Assembly: GCA_964600075.1 (NCBI GenBank)
Contig: CAZRIE010000090.1
Span: 1-17,447 of the forward strand
DNA: 17,447 nucleotides
Direction: 5' to 3'
Source of the DNA: CAZRIE01 sp964600075
GTDB taxonomy: Bacteria; Bacteroidota; Bacteroidia; Flavobacteriales; Flavobacteriaceae
Under the pieces are notes generated by a model that saw only the letters and a list, made by a program, of their open reading frames with translations, was not told where the DNA came from and ran no database searches. A program made the translations under genes and the position numbers. This document shows positions 1 to 7,740 of the stretch, one piece after another (the first letter of the stretch is position 1; each line of letters opens with the position of its first letter).

Positions 1-12
1 AAGACATAAAAT

Positions 13-719
13 ATGCCGCATGAAATCACAAACTATAAAAGTCGGGTTAATAACAACGACCCGCTCAATGTTTTCAGCACAAAAGATATAGATGATGAAA
101 CTATTTTGCACATGAGTGGCGAGATTTTAAGCGGACTCACATCAAAAGAGGAATACGAAAATTACCATTTAAAACTAGAATTCAAATGGGGAGAAAAAAA
201 ATGGGACCCCAGATTAAATGCCAAACGTGATAATGGGGTGTTATATCACTGCAACGGTTCGGATGGAGCCTTTTGGAATGCTTGGATTCAATCTCAAGAA
301 TTTCAGATTCAAGAAGTGGACATTGGGGATAATTACGGCTTGGCCGGAGCGGTAAATACTATTAAATCGGTCAAAACCAATGATGGCTTCTGTATTTACG
401 ACCCTGAAGGCATATCCACTAAATTGGGTACAGCTATACAGGGCGAAAAACTGTACAGGTGTATCCGTAAGGAAAACCATGAAAACCCTATGCTGAATGG
501 AATTCTATTGAATTGGTGTGCCTTGATGGAAAACCTTACCACATCGTGAACGGTAATTTGGTAATAGTACTCGATAACGCGGAAAGGAAATCGGAAAACG
601 GATTTGAAACCTTAACCAGAGGTAGAATACAGCTGTAGTCCGAAGCGGCAGAAGCTTTCTACCGCCGTGTACAAATAAAGGAAATTGATCAGTTACCCGA
701 ATTCCTAAAAAAGATTTGA
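13..719 (+). pseudogene. Broken DUF1080 (3-keto-disaccharide hydrolase-like) gene
   Basis: The reading frame from 13 gives a DUF1080-type jelly-roll protein: the segments GLTSKEEYENYHLKLEFKWG, KRDNGVLYHC, FWNAWIQSQEFQIQE and GLAGA are hallmarks of the family, whose members hydrolyse or bind 3-keto-glycosides and are usually exported. The frame closes at 547-549. The family sequence continues in the -1 frame from about 486 (PYAEWNSIELVCLDGKPYHI) and reaches its natural end at TGA 717-719. The simplest cause is loss of one C from the run at 486-488. A second lesion is TAG at 636-638, where relatives have CAG (RIQLQSE becomes RIQL-stop-SE). The N-terminus is also short: the signal peptide and first strands are missing and a stop lies in frame at 7-9. 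Family assignment is secure from motifs; two independent lesions argue for a true pseudogene. Confidence 0.85.
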
Positions 720-795
720 TCTACGTATTATTCAAAGCGAAAAAGACAGGCTCAATGCTATACCTTTTCAACTATACAACGAACTTTTCTTAGGT

Positions 796-1677
796 TCAGT
801 TATCAAATAATAATGGAAAAAATTTTCCTTCCATTTTATGACCTTTTGGAATTGGCGGTACCCCGGCCAAAAGTTCTTCATTAGTATTACTGACCGTACC
901 ATCGGCAAAAACATTAAGAACAAAGGCCCTACGGCTGATTTCCGATTTGTTTTCGTAAGAACCATGTACCATTAATGGATGATGGAAAGTGGCGTATCCT
1001 TTTTTAAGTTCTATAGCAACCGGGTTTTTGAACTGTTCCTTTTGTTCATCGTTCAGATAGCTCATTATTCCATTCATATCGCCTGCCAGAGAAGGTGCGT
1101 CTAAGAGGCCCCATTTATGGCTTTTAGGAATGTAGTGCAGACATCCGTTTTCAACCGAGGCGTCATCCAACCCTGTCCAACAGGTCAAATGTTGCATGGC
1201 GATTGTCCGCGTCCAGTACGAATAATCTTGGTGCCACGCCACTACCCCACCGTGCCTGGCAGGCTTACAGAATAATTGGTCATGCCAAAATCTAACGGGT
1301 TTGTTTTCCAACAGTTGGTGTGCAGCCATTGCAAAAGCGGGATTCCATAACGCATCATGAAATCCGTCGGTAATACGCCAATGCCCCAGCGAATGGAACA
1401 AAACCGAATTCGGGTCTTCCGATTCGTTACTATGGAATTCATAAAACAAATCATGAGCCGGATGTTTAGGGTCTAATATTTCCTCCAAATCAGTACGTAA
1501 TACCTCAATCTGGGTGTCGGTCAAAAGCTGTATTCCAGAAACATAGCCTTCCTCATGAAAATGGATTACCTGCTCGTCCGTCAATCGGTATTGATCCCAT
1601 TCTTCTTTCGATTTCGGCCATTTGAAAATATCCGAAACCAGTTGATGCTTTTCCGCTAAATCTTGTACTGCTACCAT
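796..1677 (-). CDS. Phytanoyl-CoA dioxygenase (PhyH) family Fe(II)/2-oxoglutarate oxygenase
   Basis: Cytosolic 293-residue protein of the PhyH family, which couples 2-oxoglutarate decarboxylation to hydroxylation, or to oxidative demethylation, of a substrate. The iron triad is visible as H149-x-D151 (in AWHQDYSYW) and H238 (in HHPLMVHGSYENKS); R249 or R250 in ISRRAFVLNV is the likely 2-oxoglutarate salt-bridge residue. There is no signal peptide or membrane segment, and length is normal. It is the last gene of a leftward unit behind an esterase (139-base gap) and a zinc dehydrogenase. The start is ATG at 1675-1677; the upstream bases are A-rich with no clear Shine-Dalgarno site, as is common in Bacteroidota. 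Substrate is unknown: PhyH enzymes in sugar-use loci are poorly characterised. The family call is firm and the role open. Confidence 0.85.
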   Translation of the reverse strand: MVAVQDLAEKHQLVSDIFKWPKSKEEWDQYRLTDEQVIHFHEEGYVSGIQLLTDTQIEVLRTDLEEILDPKHPAHDLFYEFHSNESEDPNSVLFHSLGHWRITDGFHDALWNPAFAMAAHQLLENKPVRFWHDQLFCKPARHGGVVAWHQDYSYWTRTIAMQHLTCWTGLDDASVENGCLHYIPKSHKWGLLDAPSLAGDMNGIMSYLNDEQKEQFKNPVAIELKKGYATFHHPLMVHGSYENKSEISRRAFVLNVFADGTVSNTNEELLAGVPPIPKGHKMEGKFFPLLFDN

Positions 1678-1816
1678 CTTGTATTTTGTTTTAATTTCAC
1701 ACTGTAAAGATAATTCTAGGCCATATTATTTCAATACTTCATATTGTAGTTCTAGTTGCCTATTTTGTATCTTTTTAAATATTTTAGTATTAAAATCCTT
1801 AAAATAGGGTGTAATA

Positions 1817-2614
1817 TTATAATTCTTCAGCAAAAAAGCGAAATGATTTTTTAATGTGTTCTTGCCAATAAGACCATTCATGTCCTCCAGAAAATTCTTC
1901 ATACACATGGTCGATATTTGCTTCTACAAGTCGTTTGTGCAATTGCCGATTATGGGCTATTAGTTGATCTTCGGTTCCGCAATCGAAGCGAATACTTGGA
2001 ATACGACCTTTATTCATTTGGGAAATATCAAAAACAGAATTTTCATTTTTATCCTCCTGATAATAGTTTTTCAAATCCTCCTCTACGAAAAGCTGCATTT
2101 GTTCCAAATCAGTAATTGCGGAATGTGCGGATATAGCCGTAAAACGCTCTGGGTACTTTATGCCTAAACGTAAAGCGCCAAAACCGCCCATGGATAGGCC
2201 GGATATAAAACGATCCGATTTCTCGGTTACGGCCTCGATATTTTCGATAACGGCAGCGGGTACGTCTTCAATAATCCATTTTTCAAAATTATATCCATTA
2301 TGTGGAACGTAACCGGAACCATCACCCCATAGGCCGTCAGAAGGCATAGCTATGACCATTGGAGGAATTTCACCATTTTCCATCATCTGTAGAGCACTAA
2401 TATGAACACCCGCCTTTTGTGACCATACCCACGCACTACCATATACACCATGAAGTAAAATGACAAGGGGCACATCTTCAAGTTTTGCCATCGGCGGAAC
2501 AAAAACACAAATATCTCCCCTACCTCTTAAGTTTTGGGTTTTTACGGTAATAAAGCGCAGATTATCGGTTTCAAATTTTGGGTCAGATATTTCGGTTGTT
2601 CTAAACTCTTTCAT
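1817..2614 (-). CDS. Esterase D-like alpha/beta hydrolase (PF00756 type)
   Basis: A 265-residue alpha/beta hydrolase without signal peptide. The oxyanion-hole segment LLHGVYGSAWVW is at about 53-64, the nucleophile elbow GLSMGGFGALRLG has S141, the acid is probably D216 (GTEDQL), and the base is H245 (GGHEWSYW). The family includes esterase D/S-formylglutathione hydrolases, carbohydrate acetyl- and feruloyl-esterases, and mycolyltransferases. Its start codon overlaps the stop of the upstream dehydrogenase as ATGA (2611-2614), so the two are almost certainly translationally coupled. A cytoplasmic esterase coupled to a class-III-like alcohol dehydrogenase resembles formaldehyde-oxidation pairs, but removal of an acyl group from an imported sugar is equally possible. 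The catalytic fold is confident, the substrate is not. Confidence 0.8.
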   Translation of the reverse strand: MKEFRTTEISDPKFETDNLRFITVKTQNLRGRGDICVFVPPMAKLEDVPLVILLHGVYGSAWVWSQKAGVHISALQMMENGEIPPMVIAMPSDGLWGDGSGYVPHNGYNFEKWIIEDVPAAVIENIEAVTEKSDRFISGLSMGGFGALRLGIKYPERFTAISAHSAITDLEQMQLFVEEDLKNYYQEDKNENSVFDISQMNKGRIPSIRFDCGTEDQLIAHNRQLHKRLVEANIDHVYEEFSGGHEWSYWQEHIKKSFRFFAEEL

Positions 2615-3738
2615 TTTTCAAAAAGTATTACCCCCTTTGCATTTCTTCCTGAAAGCATATCATCAAAAGCTTTTTGTAAATCTTCAAGTGGGTAGGTTCT
2701 CGTAATCATCTCTTCAAGTAGCAGTTCTCCCGATTCATAATATGCTTCGATTTTAGGAAAATCCCGCTCTGGATTACAACCGCCATATAGCGGATTAATA
2801 TAAACCTTATCCCATTCAAAAAGGCTCATATCTATTGTGATTTCTTGCTCGATACCGCTAACCTGTATAGCAGTTCCTGCATTTCGAATCATCGCTAAAG
2901 GGGCTGCGCCAAGTTCCGGTACGGCAGTGCATTCAAAGGCATAGTCCGCTCCCCGATTTTCGGTCAATAGCTTTACCTTTTTCGCGGCTTCCAATAGTCC
3001 ACTGTCTTTTTTATCTGCGATTATGATGTGTGTTGCCCCGAATTTTTTGGCCATGCGCAACCGCTCTTCATTTATATCTACGGCGATAATTTTAGAAGCC
3101 CCACTGATTTTAGCCCCTTGAATAACGCTCAAACCAACTCCGCCCGTACCCAAAACAACTACGGAAGCACCTTGCCCAACTTGAGCTGAATTAACAACTG
3201 AACCAACACCTGTCATAACTCCGCAACTAATAATACTTGCAGAAGTAAAAGGCATTTTTTTAGAGGATTTCTTGACTACCGCAGACGCCTTTACCAAACT
3301 GTATTCAGATAAAGTACCGATATTAAACGAACGTTCTATGGGGCTACCGTTCCAGGTCGTACCTTCCAAATGCGCATGCCCTTTAGTATATCCGTTTGCA
3401 CCGGCAACCACTGGTGAGTTATTTTCACAGATATGCTCATTACCCAATTTACATTGAAAACAAGACCTGCAAGGTGTCGCCCAATTCAAAATGACCTCGT
3501 CACCAACGGAAAGGTTTGCGACCGCAGAACCTACGGCTTCCACAACTCCAGCTCCTTCGTGGCCCATTATAATAGGTTTGCCCCAACGTAAAGAATCATA
3601 ATCCGTATGGCACAGACCAGCCGCTTTCATTTTTACCAGCACCTCGTCTTCTTGTGGTGCTTTAACTATTATGGCATCAATTTTGAAACCTCCGCCTCCG
3701 TCAGCAATTGCTGCTTGACACTTTCTTGAATCTATCAT
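2611..3738 (-). CDS. Zinc-dependent alcohol dehydrogenase, class III / thiol-dependent formaldehyde dehydrogenase-like
   Basis: A 375-residue medium-chain dehydrogenase. Catalytic-zinc ligands are C43 (GLCHTD), H60-E61 (GHEGAG) and C172 (SCGVMTG). The structural zinc lobe is C90-x2-C93-x2-C96-x7-C104. The NAD-binding motif GTGGVG is at 197-202 and D221 at the end of beta-2 favours NAD over NADP. The segment VILNWATPC before the structural cysteines resembles the mycothiol- and NDMA-dependent class III dehydrogenases more than simple ethanol dehydrogenases. It is the first gene of the leftward unit, divergent from the AraC-type gene across 208 bases, so it is the natural target of that regulator. 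It may oxidise formaldehyde (as a thiol adduct) or a sugar-derived alcohol. Enzyme class is sure; substrate is inference. Confidence 0.83.
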   Translation of the reverse strand: MIDSRKCQAAIADGGGGFKIDAIIVKAPQEDEVLVKMKAAGLCHTDYDSLRWGKPIIMGHEGAGVVEAVGSAVANLSVGDEVILNWATPCRSCFQCKLGNEHICENNSPVVAGANGYTKGHAHLEGTTWNGSPIERSFNIGTLSEYSLVKASAVVKKSSKKMPFTSASIISCGVMTGVGSVVNSAQVGQGASVVVLGTGGVGLSVIQGAKISGASKIIAVDINEERLRMAKKFGATHIIIADKKDSGLLEAAKKVKLLTENRGADYAFECTAVPELGAAPLAMIRNAGTAIQVSGIEQEITIDMSLFEWDKVYINPLYGGCNPERDFPKIEAYYESGELLLEEMITRTYPLEDLQKAFDDMLSGRNAKGVILFEK

Positions 3739-3946
3739 TAGTATTATAGGGTTATTGAATTAGTGTTGAATTAAAGCTGAAATTTCTATAGGGCAATGCA
3801 TCACTTTTGGCTTAACGCAACACTCGTTTAAAACTACCGCTTTTCAAAATAATCTCTTTAACCAAAATTTACAGATTAGCATCCTATTTTGTTCCATTTT
3901 TCATCTATTATATCTGATTTTAAAAATAATCGCATATCTTTTAAAC
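3739..3946. promoter_or_regulatory. Divergent intergenic region between the dehydrogenase unit and the AraC-type gene
   Basis: The 208 AT-rich bases separating two divergent genes must hold both promoters and probably the operator of the AraC-type protein. I see no clean match to the Bacteroidota -7 consensus (TAnnTTTG) on either strand. It contains an imperfect palindrome at 3762-3824, listed separately, and one copy of TTGGCTTA (3807-3814) that recurs in the sulfatase leader. The existence of promoters is inferred from gene layout only. Confidence 0.5.
3762..3824. repeat. Short palindromic element sharing its arms with the 164-bp repeat at 11007-11170
   Basis: AGTGTTGAATTAA (3762-3774) is the imperfect reverse complement of TTAACGCAACACT (3812-3824), 11 of 13 matching, and complementarity continues inward with a one-base bulge (AGCTGAAA against TTTTGGC). 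The left arm (3761-3783) matches the left arm of the large element (11007-11029) at 19 of 23 positions, all four differences being transitions; the right arms match at about 16 of 22. It may be a short relic of the same repeat family, or a transcription-factor operator given its place in a divergent promoter region. Confidence 0.6.
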
Positions 3947-4804
3947 ATGAAAGCTCAACTAGAAAAAATTATAAGCCCCGCTCACGGCTCTTTCAAAGTG
4001 TTTCGTTACAAAGATGAGCGATTTGATGCTCCTTGGCATTTTCATCCTGAATATGAGCTCACCTATATCGTGAAAAGTAATGGAATACGTTTTGTAGGTG
4101 ATAGCGTCATGGAATTTGAAAAAGGAGACCTTGTGCTTCTAGGTAGTAATCTTCCACATTGCTGGAAAAATATGGAAACACAAAACGAACAGGCCGAATC
4201 GGTCGTTGTGCAATGGAAAAATGATTTATTGGGTAATGGCTGGCTCGATGCCAGTGAATTTCTTCCCATAAAAAAAGTACTCATGACCGCTGCCCGAGGA
4301 ATCAAATTTGATAGCAGTAGCAATGAAAAAGCAACGCTACTACTGAACAAAATGCCAGAATTACCACCTTTTGAGAAAGTAATAGCTTTGTTGACGATTC
4401 TAAATTTTCTCGCGGCTTCAAAAAACTACGAACTTCTTTCCGCACCTAACTTTTCTCCCAAATTAAACCAAAAAACAAGCAATAACATAGATCGTATTCA
4501 AGGTTATGTAGCCAAAAATTATCGAAGCCGTATTACGTTAAGAAATGTTTCCTCCTTAGTGGCGATGACAGAAGAAACGTTCTGTAGGTTTTTTAAAAAG
4601 TCCTTCAACAAATCATTTTTTACATTTCTCAACGAATACAAGGTCAAGTTGGCCTGTAAACTATTGATAGAGTCAAATAAACAAGTTTCAGAAATCGCTT
4701 TTGAATGCGGTTATGAAAGTCTACCTTTTTTTTACAGACAATTCAAAAAATTCATGGGCTGTTCACCATTGGTCTATCAAAAGAAATATAAAGGATTTCA
4801 ATAA
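3947..4804 (+). CDS. AraC-family transcriptional regulator with N-terminal cupin domain
   Basis: A 285-residue one-component regulator. Residues about 15-100 form a cupin sensor with the pattern WHFHPEYELTY (H31, H33, E35/E37) and SNLPHCW (H71), as in many sugar-responsive AraC proteins. Residues about 183-281 form the double helix-turn-helix: the first HTH is around ITLRNVSSLVAMTEETFCRFFKK in condensed view, and the second around VSEIAFECGYESLPFFYRQF, followed by the canonical GCSPLVYQKKY end. No signal peptide. It is divergent from the dehydrogenase-esterase-oxygenase unit and 173 bases upstream of the GH29 gene in the same direction, so it may control either or both. Ligand unknown; a sugar or sugar acid from the locus is the natural guess. 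Family call is very secure. Confidence 0.92.
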   Translation: MKAQLEKIISPAHGSFKVFRYKDERFDAPWHFHPEYELTYIVKSNGIRFVGDSVMEFEKGDLVLLGSNLPHCWKNMETQNEQAESVVVQWKNDLLGNGWLDASEFLPIKKVLMTAARGIKFDSSSNEKATLLLNKMPELPPFEKVIALLTILNFLAASKNYELLSAPNFSPKLNQKTSNNIDRIQGYVAKNYRSRITLRNVSSLVAMTEETFCRFFKKSFNKSFFTFLNEYKVKLACKLLIESNKQVSEIAFECGYESLPFFYRQFKKFMGCSPLVYQKKYKGFQ

Positions 4805-4977
4805 TCATAATATTCCACGAAAATCCGCTAAAGATGACCGAAAACCCAAATGATTATATGCAAATAACCATTTGTGGCACTTATTTGAACAAAAGACATT
4901 TATTATTTATCATAAAAACTTCAATTTTGGTGTAGCGATTATTTTCAGTAGCTCTTCACTAACCAATACTTTAATAA

Positions 4978-6531
4978 ATGAGTTCAATCAGACAATTTTT
5001 TATTTTACCAATTACATGCGTTTTACTTGCATCCTGTGGGTCGAAAACCGATAATAAAAATGATATGGCAGATGCCAAAGATTCCATTCCAGTTTTTGAA
5101 CCCAATTGGGAGTCTATCAAGAAAAACTACAAAGACCCCGAGTGGTTCAATGACCAGAAGTTCGGTATTTTTATTCATTGGGGGGCATATGCGGTTCCAG
5201 CCTTTGGATCTGAATGGTACCCTAGACAAATGTATATGGATACTGCCAACTTCTCAGCCCAACTTAAGAACCTGGGCGATGGGCCAACCGACGTGTATCT
5301 TTATCACAAGAAAAAATATGGTGACCAAAAAGAATTTGGCTACAAAGATTTCATACCGATGTTCAAGGCCGAAAAATTCAATCCGGTCGAATGGATAGAT
5401 TTGTTCAAAAAAGCGGGGGCAAAATATGTAATTCCTGTAGCCGATCACCATGATGGTTTCGCGATGTACAAATCGAATACCTCTAAATGGAATTCATACA
5501 ACATGGGGCCAAAACGTGATGTTTTAGGTGAACTTTTTGAAGAAGGTCGAAAGCAAGGCCTGATAATGGGCGCCTCTTCGCACTATGCTTTTAATTGGTC
5601 TTTTTATAATAAAAAAGATCATTTTGACACTGTTGATGCAGAGTATGCCGACCTATATTCAAAAAAAGGGAAGGACCTCACGGAACCAGTATCAGAAGAG
5701 TTCAAAGAATTGTGGTGGGCCCGAACTACAGAACTTATCGATAATTACAAACCTGAGATTCTTTGGTTCGATTTCTATTTAGATATTCCTGACTTTGAAG
5801 AATACAGGCCTAAGATAGCGGCCTACTACTACAATAAAGGTCTGGAGTGGGGTAAAGAAGTTGTTATCAATGACAAAAACTTATTTCATGAAGCCTTCCC
5901 CGAAGGTACCGTGATTTATGACCTTGAGCGTGGAAAGCTGCCTGGCATCAGAAAATTACCTTGGCAAACTGACACCTCAATAGGAAAGAACTCCTGGGGC
6001 TATGTAACCACTGAAGAAGCAAAAACGCCCAACTCGCTTGTGGACGACTTAGTAGATATCGTTTCAAAGAACGGTAACCTTTTATTGAACGTCGGACCAA
6101 AACCTGATGGAACAATTTCAGAAGACCAAAAGGAAACTTTATTGAAAATTGGAAGTTGGCTCGAGATGAATGGTGAGGCCATTTATGGCACAGATTATTG
6201 GAAAACTTTTGGCGAGGGACCTACCGAGCAAAAGGGTGGTTATATGTCCGAACACCATGTAAAGGGTCTGTTTACGGCTCAAGACATTCGTTTTACGTAT
6301 AAGGGGGACAAGTTATATGCCATTATGCTCGATTGGCCTTCAAATGGAAAAATAAATATCAAATCGTTAGGAAAAACAAGTGAATATGGTAAAAGTTTGG
6401 AGATTAAAGGAGTACGTCTTTTGGGAAGTGATGCCGAAGTAGGTTACGAAGTAACTGAAGATGGTCTTTTGATTACCGAAATGGGAAAGAAAGTAGGAGA
6501 TTTTGCACATGCACTTGAGATTGCGTTATAG
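4978..6531 (+). CDS. GH29 alpha-L-fucosidase (or alpha-L-galactosidase), lipoprotein
   Basis: A 517-residue glycoside hydrolase family 29 enzyme. The N-terminus is a lipoprotein signal (FFILPITCVLLASC) with lipid-modified C20, so it should sit on a membrane surface, periplasmic or outer. GH29 marks are WFNDQKFGIFIHWG (56-69), the substrate-contacting VADHHDGFAMYKS with H157/H158, and ILWFDF carrying the likely nucleophile D265; SIGKNSWGY and GNLLLNVGPKPDG also belong to the family core. The C-terminal part is the usual beta-sandwich. It removes terminal alpha-L-fucose with retention; some relatives tolerate alpha-L-galactose. It lies upstream of the FucP-containing operon, and a hairpin terminator follows 42 bases after its stop. 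Family certain; sugar specificity inferred. Confidence 0.93.
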   Translation: MSSIRQFFILPITCVLLASCGSKTDNKNDMADAKDSIPVFEPNWESIKKNYKDPEWFNDQKFGIFIHWGAYAVPAFGSEWYPRQMYMDTANFSAQLKNLGDGPTDVYLYHKKKYGDQKEFGYKDFIPMFKAEKFNPVEWIDLFKKAGAKYVIPVADHHDGFAMYKSNTSKWNSYNMGPKRDVLGELFEEGRKQGLIMGASSHYAFNWSFYNKKDHFDTVDAEYADLYSKKGKDLTEPVSEEFKELWWARTTELIDNYKPEILWFDFYLDIPDFEEYRPKIAAYYYNKGLEWGKEVVINDKNLFHEAFPEGTVIYDLERGKLPGIRKLPWQTDTSIGKNSWGYVTTEEAKTPNSLVDDLVDIVSKNGNLLLNVGPKPDGTISEDQKETLLKIGSWLEMNGEAIYGTDYWKTFGEGPTEQKGGYMSEHHVKGLFTAQDIRFTYKGDKLYAIMLDWPSNGKINIKSLGKTSEYGKSLEIKGVRLLGSDAEVGYEVTEDGLLITEMGKKVGDFAHALEIAL

Positions 6532-6572
6532 AGGCATAAAAATAGTTACGTTAAGTTAGTTTTTTTTAATTT

Positions 6573-6601
6573 AGGAGCGCGCCAGTGGGCGCGCTCCTTT
6601 T
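6573..6601 (+). terminator. Intrinsic terminator after the GH29 gene
   Basis: GGAGCGCGCC (6574-6583) and GGCGCGCTCC (6588-6597) are a perfect 10-bp inverted repeat around the loop AGTG, extended by an A-T pair (6573/6598) and followed by TTTT (6598-6601). The extreme GC content of the stem in an AT-rich spacer, plus the U-tract, makes this a strong Rho-independent terminator. It lies only 23 bases before the next start codon, so the downstream operon probably starts from a promoter within or after it, or by readthrough. Confidence 0.88.
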
Positions 6602-6624
6602 AAATTTAAATTTTAGATTAGCAA

Positions 6625-7638
6625 ATGAAATATATTGTATGTGAAAAACCCGGTGAGTTCTTTCTCAAAGAAAAGGCTGAACCGGTAAGAAATATAGGTG
6701 AAGCAATCTTAAGGGTTAAAAAGGTTGGTATCTGCGGCACAGATTTGCATGCCTACGCCGGTAATCAGGCCTTTTTTACGTATCCAAGAATCCTTGGGCA
6801 CGAATTGGCGACCGAAGTTGTAGAAGTCGAAGACAATCCCCAAGGAATAAAACCCGGCGATAATGTGGTAGTCATGCCCTATGTAAGTTGTAAAGAGTGC
6901 ATAGCATGCAGAAATGGCAAAACGAACTGTTGTACCAATCTAAAAGTTCTTGGTGTACATACAGATGGTGGCATGCAAGAACGCATTTCCGTTCCCGTCG
7001 ATTTGCTAATCCCCGCACAACAATTAAACGACGATCAAATGGCTATTGTCGAACCGCTGGCTATAGGTGCACATGCTATTCGACGAGCGAACCTGAAGCC
7101 AGGTGAAACCATAGTGGTAGTAGGTTGTGGCCCTATCGGAATCGGAATTATGAAGCTAGCACAGATTGCCGGCGCAAAGGTAATTGCAATCGATATGAAC
7201 CAACAGCGATTAGATTATGCAAAAAATGATATTGGGGTCGATTATGTGGTCTTAGGAGGACAAGACGCCGTAGAAAAAGTTTCTGAAATAACCGGTGGTG
7301 ATCTGGCAACGGCCGTTTTTGACGCCACAGGACATAAAGGTGCTTTGGAATCAGGGCCGGATTATATGTCACATGGCGGGCGATATATTTTAGTAGGCTT
7401 GTCAAAAGGAGAACTGGTTTTCACACACCCAAAAATACATGCTAAGGAAACTACCATCATATGTAGCAGAAATGCTACCCTAGAAGATTTTGAGCACGTA
7501 ATTTCAATTTTGAAGCAAGGAAAATTCCCAATCGATTCCTTTATAACGCATAATGTTGCCTTTACCGATATGATTTCCAATTTCGATGCCTGGCTTGATC
7601 CGGCAAACGGGGTAATCAAAGCAACTGTCGATTTTTGA
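6625..7638 (+). CDS. Zinc-binding dehydrogenase, LgoD/RspB-like (probable L-galactonate/L-fuconate 5-dehydrogenase)
   Basis: A 337-residue medium-chain dehydrogenase. Zinc ligands are C37 (GICGTD), H59-E60 (LGHE) and E143 (VEPLAIGAHA); the structural lobe is C89, C92, C95, C103. GCGPIG (167-172) and D190 form the NAD site. The stretches GNQAFFTYPRILGHE, CRNGKTNCC, GVHTDGG, EPLAIGAHAIRRA and SRNATLEDF closely resemble what I recall of Escherichia coli LgoD (YjjN), which oxidises L-galactonate at C5 to D-tagaturonate. The next two genes encode UxaA- and UxaB-like enzymes, exactly the two steps that follow in that route. L-fuconate is 6-deoxy-L-galactonate with the same C5 hydroxyl, so it could be an alternative substrate. 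Family is secure; the exact reaction is inferred from resemblance and context. Confidence 0.8.
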   Translation: MKYIVCEKPGEFFLKEKAEPVRNIGEAILRVKKVGICGTDLHAYAGNQAFFTYPRILGHELATEVVEVEDNPQGIKPGDNVVVMPYVSCKECIACRNGKTNCCTNLKVLGVHTDGGMQERISVPVDLLIPAQQLNDDQMAIVEPLAIGAHAIRRANLKPGETIVVVGCGPIGIGIMKLAQIAGAKVIAIDMNQQRLDYAKNDIGVDYVVLGGQDAVEKVSEITGGDLATAVFDATGHKGALESGPDYMSHGGRYILVGLSKGELVFTHPKIHAKETTIICSRNATLEDFEHVISILKQGKFPIDSFITHNVAFTDMISNFDAWLDPANGVIKATVDF

Positions 7639-7654
7639 AACTAGAAAGCGGCTG

Positions 7655-7671
7655 CTAGATATGCAATCTAG
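7655..7671. repeat. Small inverted repeat in the spacer before the uxaA-like gene
   Basis: CTAGAT (7655-7660) and ATCTAG (7666-7671) pair perfectly around ATGCA. No T-tract follows, so it is not an evident terminator. It lies in the 102-base gap between the LgoD-like and UxaA-like genes and could be an mRNA stem-loop; function unknown. Confidence 0.35.
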
Positions 7672-7740
7672 GATGCTTGATGCATGAATTTTATAAAATC
7701 TAATTTCTCAATCTCACGTGTTATATCTTAATAGAACACT

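Noticed and set aside
13..719. Programmed frameshift in the DUF1080 gene
   Set aside because: There is no slippery heptamer at the junction, and a separate in-frame TAG downstream would still truncate the product, so decay is simpler.
1678..1816. Small gene in the 139-base gap between oxygenase and esterase genes
   Set aside because: An antisense-overlapping frame of 60 codons crosses it, but it extends into the esterase gene, is lysine/asparagine-rich like AT-rich spacer sequence and has no family resemblance.
4063..4350. Antisense open frame of 95 codons inside the AraC-type gene
   Set aside because: It lies wholly opposite a secure gene, shows no recognisable motif and reads as a shadow of the sense codons. 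The same holds for antisense frames within the uxaA-, uxaB-like and fucP genes.
4872..5054. Sixty-codon open frame overlapping the GH29 start
   Set aside because: It runs out of frame into the signal-peptide region of a clear GH29 gene and has no coding features.
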